Shown here: piece by piece, positions 32,607-34,813 of the stretch | How positions within the stretch are numbered: the stretch's first letter is position 1 | Layout: every line of letters begins with the position of its first letter | Assembly: GCA_965658435.1 (NCBI GenBank) | Contig: CBFHSE010000014.1 | Location: 1 to 34,813, forward strand | Length of the DNA stretch: 34,813 nt | Source of the DNA: JADHLN01 sp965658435 | Lineage (GTDB): Bacteria; Pseudomonadota; Alphaproteobacteria; Rickettsiales; JABIRX01 | Direction of reading: 5' to 3' | Made by a program: the position numbers and the translations under genes | Notes under the pieces: model-generated | The model's database searches: none | What the model saw: only the letters and a program-made list of their open reading frames with translations | What the model was told of the DNA's origin: nothing

Positions 32607-33437
32607 ATGCCAGAAGTAAAAATAGCTAATTATAATATTAGTAATAAATTGCCTTTAACATTAATTGCTGGACCATGCCAGATGGAATCTCGCGAACATG
32701 CATTGATGATGGCGCGTGAAATGAAAGAAATTACAGATAAATTTTCGGTTAATTTAATTTATAAATCTTCATTTGATAAAGCAAATAGATCAAGCGTAAA
32801 TTCAAAAAGAGGCATAGGTTTTGATGCGGCAATTGAGATTTTTAGGGAAATAAAAGAAAGTTTTAACTTACCAACACTTACAGATATTCATAATGAGGAG
32901 CAAGCAAGATTAGCAGGTGAAACTGACGCATTAGATATTTTGCAAATACCAGCTTTTTTATGTAGACAGACTGATTTATTAAAAGCTGCGGCAATAACTG
33001 GAAAAATAATAAATATAAAAAAAGGTCAATTTCTAGCACCATGGGATATGAGGAATGTCGTAGCTAAAATGGAGAGCTTTGGTAATAAAAATATATTGCT
33101 CACAGAAAGAGGCGCTAGTTTTGGTTATAATAATTTAGTCTCTGATATGAGGAGTTTGGCTATTATGGCTGAGTTTGGATATCCAGTCATTTTTGATGCT
33201 ACTCATTCAGTGCAACAGCCAGGAGGTTTGGGTGGTGAATCCGGAGGACAAAGACATTTTGTTAAAACTTTGGCAAGGGCTGCTGTTGCAGTTGGAGTTG
33301 CTGGAGTTTTTGCAGAAGTTCATGATGATCCTGATAACGCTCCTTCAGATGGTCCATGTATGTTAAGGCTTGATGATTTAGAATTATTTTTATCTCAAAT
33401 TACAGAAATAGATAAAATAATAAAAAAATCACAATAA
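32607..33437 (+). CDS. kdsA: 3-deoxy-8-phosphooctulonate synthase
   Basis: Condenses PEP with arabinose 5-phosphate to make Kdo 8-phosphate for the LPS inner core. The ATG at 32607 gives 276 residues starting MPEVKIANYN; a TTG one codon upstream is less likely. Family runs are YKSSFDKANRSS, TLTDIHNEEQ, LQIPAFLCRQTDLL, NIKKGQFLAPWDM, TERGASFGYNNLVSDMR, FDATHSVQQPGG and AEVHDDPDNAPSDGP. The N-terminal IAGPCQMES puts Cys24 where metal-dependent enzymes of this family have their metal-binding cysteine; E. coli-type enzymes have Asn there. PEP could be supplied by ppdK and eno. Its presence implies an LPS-type outer membrane. Confidence 0.96.
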   Translation: MPEVKIANYNISNKLPLTLIAGPCQMESREHALMMAREMKEITDKFSVNLIYKSSFDKANRSSVNSKRGIGFDAAIEIFREIKESFNLPTLTDIHNEEQARLAGETDALDILQIPAFLCRQTDLLKAAAITGKIINIKKGQFLAPWDMRNVVAKMESFGNKNILLTERGASFGYNNLVSDMRSLAIMAEFGYPVIFDATHSVQQPGGLGGESGGQRHFVKTLARAAVAVGVAGVFAEVHDDPDNAPSDGPCMLRLDDLELFLSQITEIDKIIKKSQ

Positions 33438-33505
33438 ATTTTGCTTAATTAGAAATTATTTGTTAATAATTCTTATGAATTTTTTTATCTTTAAAAGTAG
33501 TAATT

Positions 33506-34774
33506 ATGGTCAAGATTAACGCAGTAAAAGCCAGAGAAATTATTGATTCAAGAGGTAATCCTACTGTTGAGGTCGATATTAAATTATCTGATGGTTCTTT
33601 TGGAAGAGCAGCTGTTCCTAGTGGAGCATCAACTGGTAAATTAGAAGCAGTTGAATTACGTGATGGTGACGTAAATAGATTTCATGGTAAAGGGGTTTTG
33701 ACTGCTGTTCAAAATGTAAATGATGAGATAGCAAATGAAATAATAGGTTTTTCTGCTTTTTTGCAAACTGAGTTAGATGACAAATTAATTAAATTAGACG
33801 GCACTAAAAATAAAGAAAAAATGGGTGCTAATGCTATATTAGGTGTTTCTCTTGCTTATGCTAAGGCATGTGCTGTATCTAAAGATATGGTTTTATCAGA
33901 TTATTTATCTTTGGGTAAAGGTTATAAAATGCCTGTGCCAATGATGAATATCATAAATGGAGGTGCTCATGCTGATAACCCAATAGATATTCAAGAATTT
34001 ATGATTATGCCAATTTCAGCAAAAAATATTAAGGATGCTATTAGGATTGGTTCGGAAATTTTCCATAATTTAAAGAAATTACTAAGTAAAGATGGTTACA
34101 GCACAGCTGTTGGAGATGAAGGAGGTTTTGCGCCTAATCTTTCTTCTGCAAATGAAGCTTTAAATTATATCATCAAAGCTATTGAATTTTCAGGATATAA
34201 AGCTGGAGAAGATATTTTCTTAGCTTTGGATGCTGCATCTTCAGAATTTTATGAGGATGGAAAATATAATTTATCTGGTGAAGGAAAAATTTTAAGTGAT
34301 GATGAGATTATAGATTATTATGAAAATTTAGTTAATGAATTTCCTATCTTTTCTATTGAAGATCCTCTTGCAGAAGATGATCATGAAGGATGGAAAAAAA
34401 TTACATCAAGATTAGGAAATAAAGTACAGTTGGTAGGAGATGATTTATTTGTTACAAACCCAGAAATTTTACAACATGGCATTGCCAATAAAATGGCCAA
34501 TGCTATTTTAATAAAAGTTAATCAGATTGGAACTGTTACTGAAACTATGGAAGCAATTAAAATTGCTCATGAGAATAATTACAGGGCTATTTTGTCGCAT
34601 CGTTCTGGTGAAACTGAAGATACAATTATTTCTCATATTGCTGTTGCTACTAATGCTGGGCAAATAAAAACAGGTTCTATGTCTAGAACTGATAGGACTG
34701 CTAAATATAATGAATTAATAAGAATTGAAGAGGAGTTAGGTGATAGAGCAAAATATTTAAGAATTTCTAATTAA
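33506..34774 (+). CDS. eno: Enolase
   Basis: Interconverts 2-phosphoglycerate and phosphoenolpyruvate. The 422-residue protein has all expected runs: AREIIDSRGNPTVEVD, VPSGASTGKLEAVELRDGD, KMGANAILGVSLAYAKA, MMNIINGGAHADNPIDIQEF, catalytic Glu in VGDEGGFAPNL, metal ligands in LALDAASSEFY, SIEDPLAEDD and LVGDDLFVTN, catalytic Lys in ILIKVNQIGT, and the closing SHRSGETEDTIISH with GQIKTGSMSRTDR. Length is normal. It is followed after 2 bases by the start of another gene in the same direction. Confidence 0.97.
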   Translation: MVKINAVKAREIIDSRGNPTVEVDIKLSDGSFGRAAVPSGASTGKLEAVELRDGDVNRFHGKGVLTAVQNVNDEIANEIIGFSAFLQTELDDKLIKLDGTKNKEKMGANAILGVSLAYAKACAVSKDMVLSDYLSLGKGYKMPVPMMNIINGGAHADNPIDIQEFMIMPISAKNIKDAIRIGSEIFHNLKKLLSKDGYSTAVGDEGGFAPNLSSANEALNYIIKAIEFSGYKAGEDIFLALDAASSEFYEDGKYNLSGEGKILSDDEIIDYYENLVNEFPIFSIEDPLAEDDHEGWKKITSRLGNKVQLVGDDLFVTNPEILQHGIANKMANAILIKVNQIGTVTETMEAIKIAHENNYRAILSHRSGETEDTIISHIAVATNAGQIKTGSMSRTDRTAKYNELIRIEEELGDRAKYLRISN

Positions 34775-34776
34775 AA

Positions 34777-34813
34777 ATGACTAAATTATATAATATTTGT
34801 GTTGCTGGAGCAA
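34777..34813 (+). CDS. Start of a Rossmann-type gene, cut by window end (aspartate-semialdehyde dehydrogenase possible)
   Basis: Only 12 codons are visible: MTKLYNICVAGA. A beta strand leading into V-A-G-A is the beginning of a dinucleotide-binding fold, and the wording is close to the VAVVGATG start of aspartate-semialdehyde dehydrogenases. That enzyme would fit a cell making diaminopimelate for its wall. The evidence is too short to name it firmly. Confidence 0.35.
   Translation, partial: MTKLYNICVAGA

Noticed and set aside
33175..33366. Alternative-frame ORF inside kdsA
   Set aside because: Overlaps the most conserved part of kdsA and has no start signal.

Overview
The window is strongly AT-rich, with A/T-dominated codons and intergenic stretches made almost only of A and T. 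It carries a compact chromosomal segment of what looks like a host-associated alphaproteobacterium. The alphaproteobacterial signs are: an NDUFS4-type accessory subunit of respiratory complex I; a mitofilin/Mic60-like membrane protein next to hemY; an IalB-family periplasmic protein; the tkt-gap-pgk order; FtsZ with a long linker ending in a conserved C-terminal peptide; and pyruvate phosphate dikinase. AT richness, an ankyrin-repeat fragment, an exported protease and tight gene packing suggest a Rickettsiales-like or similar symbiotic lineage. That placement is inference. The cell appears to make peptidoglycan (murC, murB, ddl) and Kdo/LPS (kdsA), so it is not a wall-less, LPS-less reduced symbiont.

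Layout. 1-421: 3' end of an ankyrin-repeat gene. 426-2212: divergent trxB and nadK. 2293-5214: exported S8 protease with a C-terminal barrel-like region, overlapping convergent recO. 5215-5591: gene-poor stretch with palindromes and one doubtful ORF. 5592-7805: parC, followed by the best terminator in the window. 7995-8669: exported, extremely basic heptad-repeat protein. 8729-14710: glyQ-panD-glyS-ppdK operon. 14771-15964: folC. 15961-18467 (minus strand): tRNA-Gln, NDUFS4, mitofilin-like, hemY. 18576-25578: cell-wall and division cluster murC-murB-ddl-ftsQ-ftsA-ftsZ. 25609-30306: tkt, ialB-like, gap, pgk. 30311-32107 (minus): gamma-glutamyltransferase. Then xseB, tRNA-Arg (minus), kdsA, eno, and the first codons of a Rossmann-type gene.

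How the genes work together. ppdK, eno, pgk, gap and tkt cover the lower glycolytic/gluconeogenic trunk plus the non-oxidative pentose phosphate route. No pfk or pyk is in the window, so a gluconeogenic direction is possible. The dcw genes overlap by 1-8 bases and look translationally coupled. The minus-strand set tRNA-Gln/NDUFS4/mitofilin/HemY is also overlapping and has a good promoter just before the tRNA.

Most notable points: the NDUFS4-mitofilin-HemY unit; a GAPDH whose cofactor-pocket residues resemble NADP-type enzymes; an IalB-like export gene coupled inside the glycolytic operon; a possible lipoprotein-autotransporter subtilase; and the exported heptad-repeat protein. No CRISPR array, insertion sequence or prophage was seen, and I found no clearly unprecedented system.
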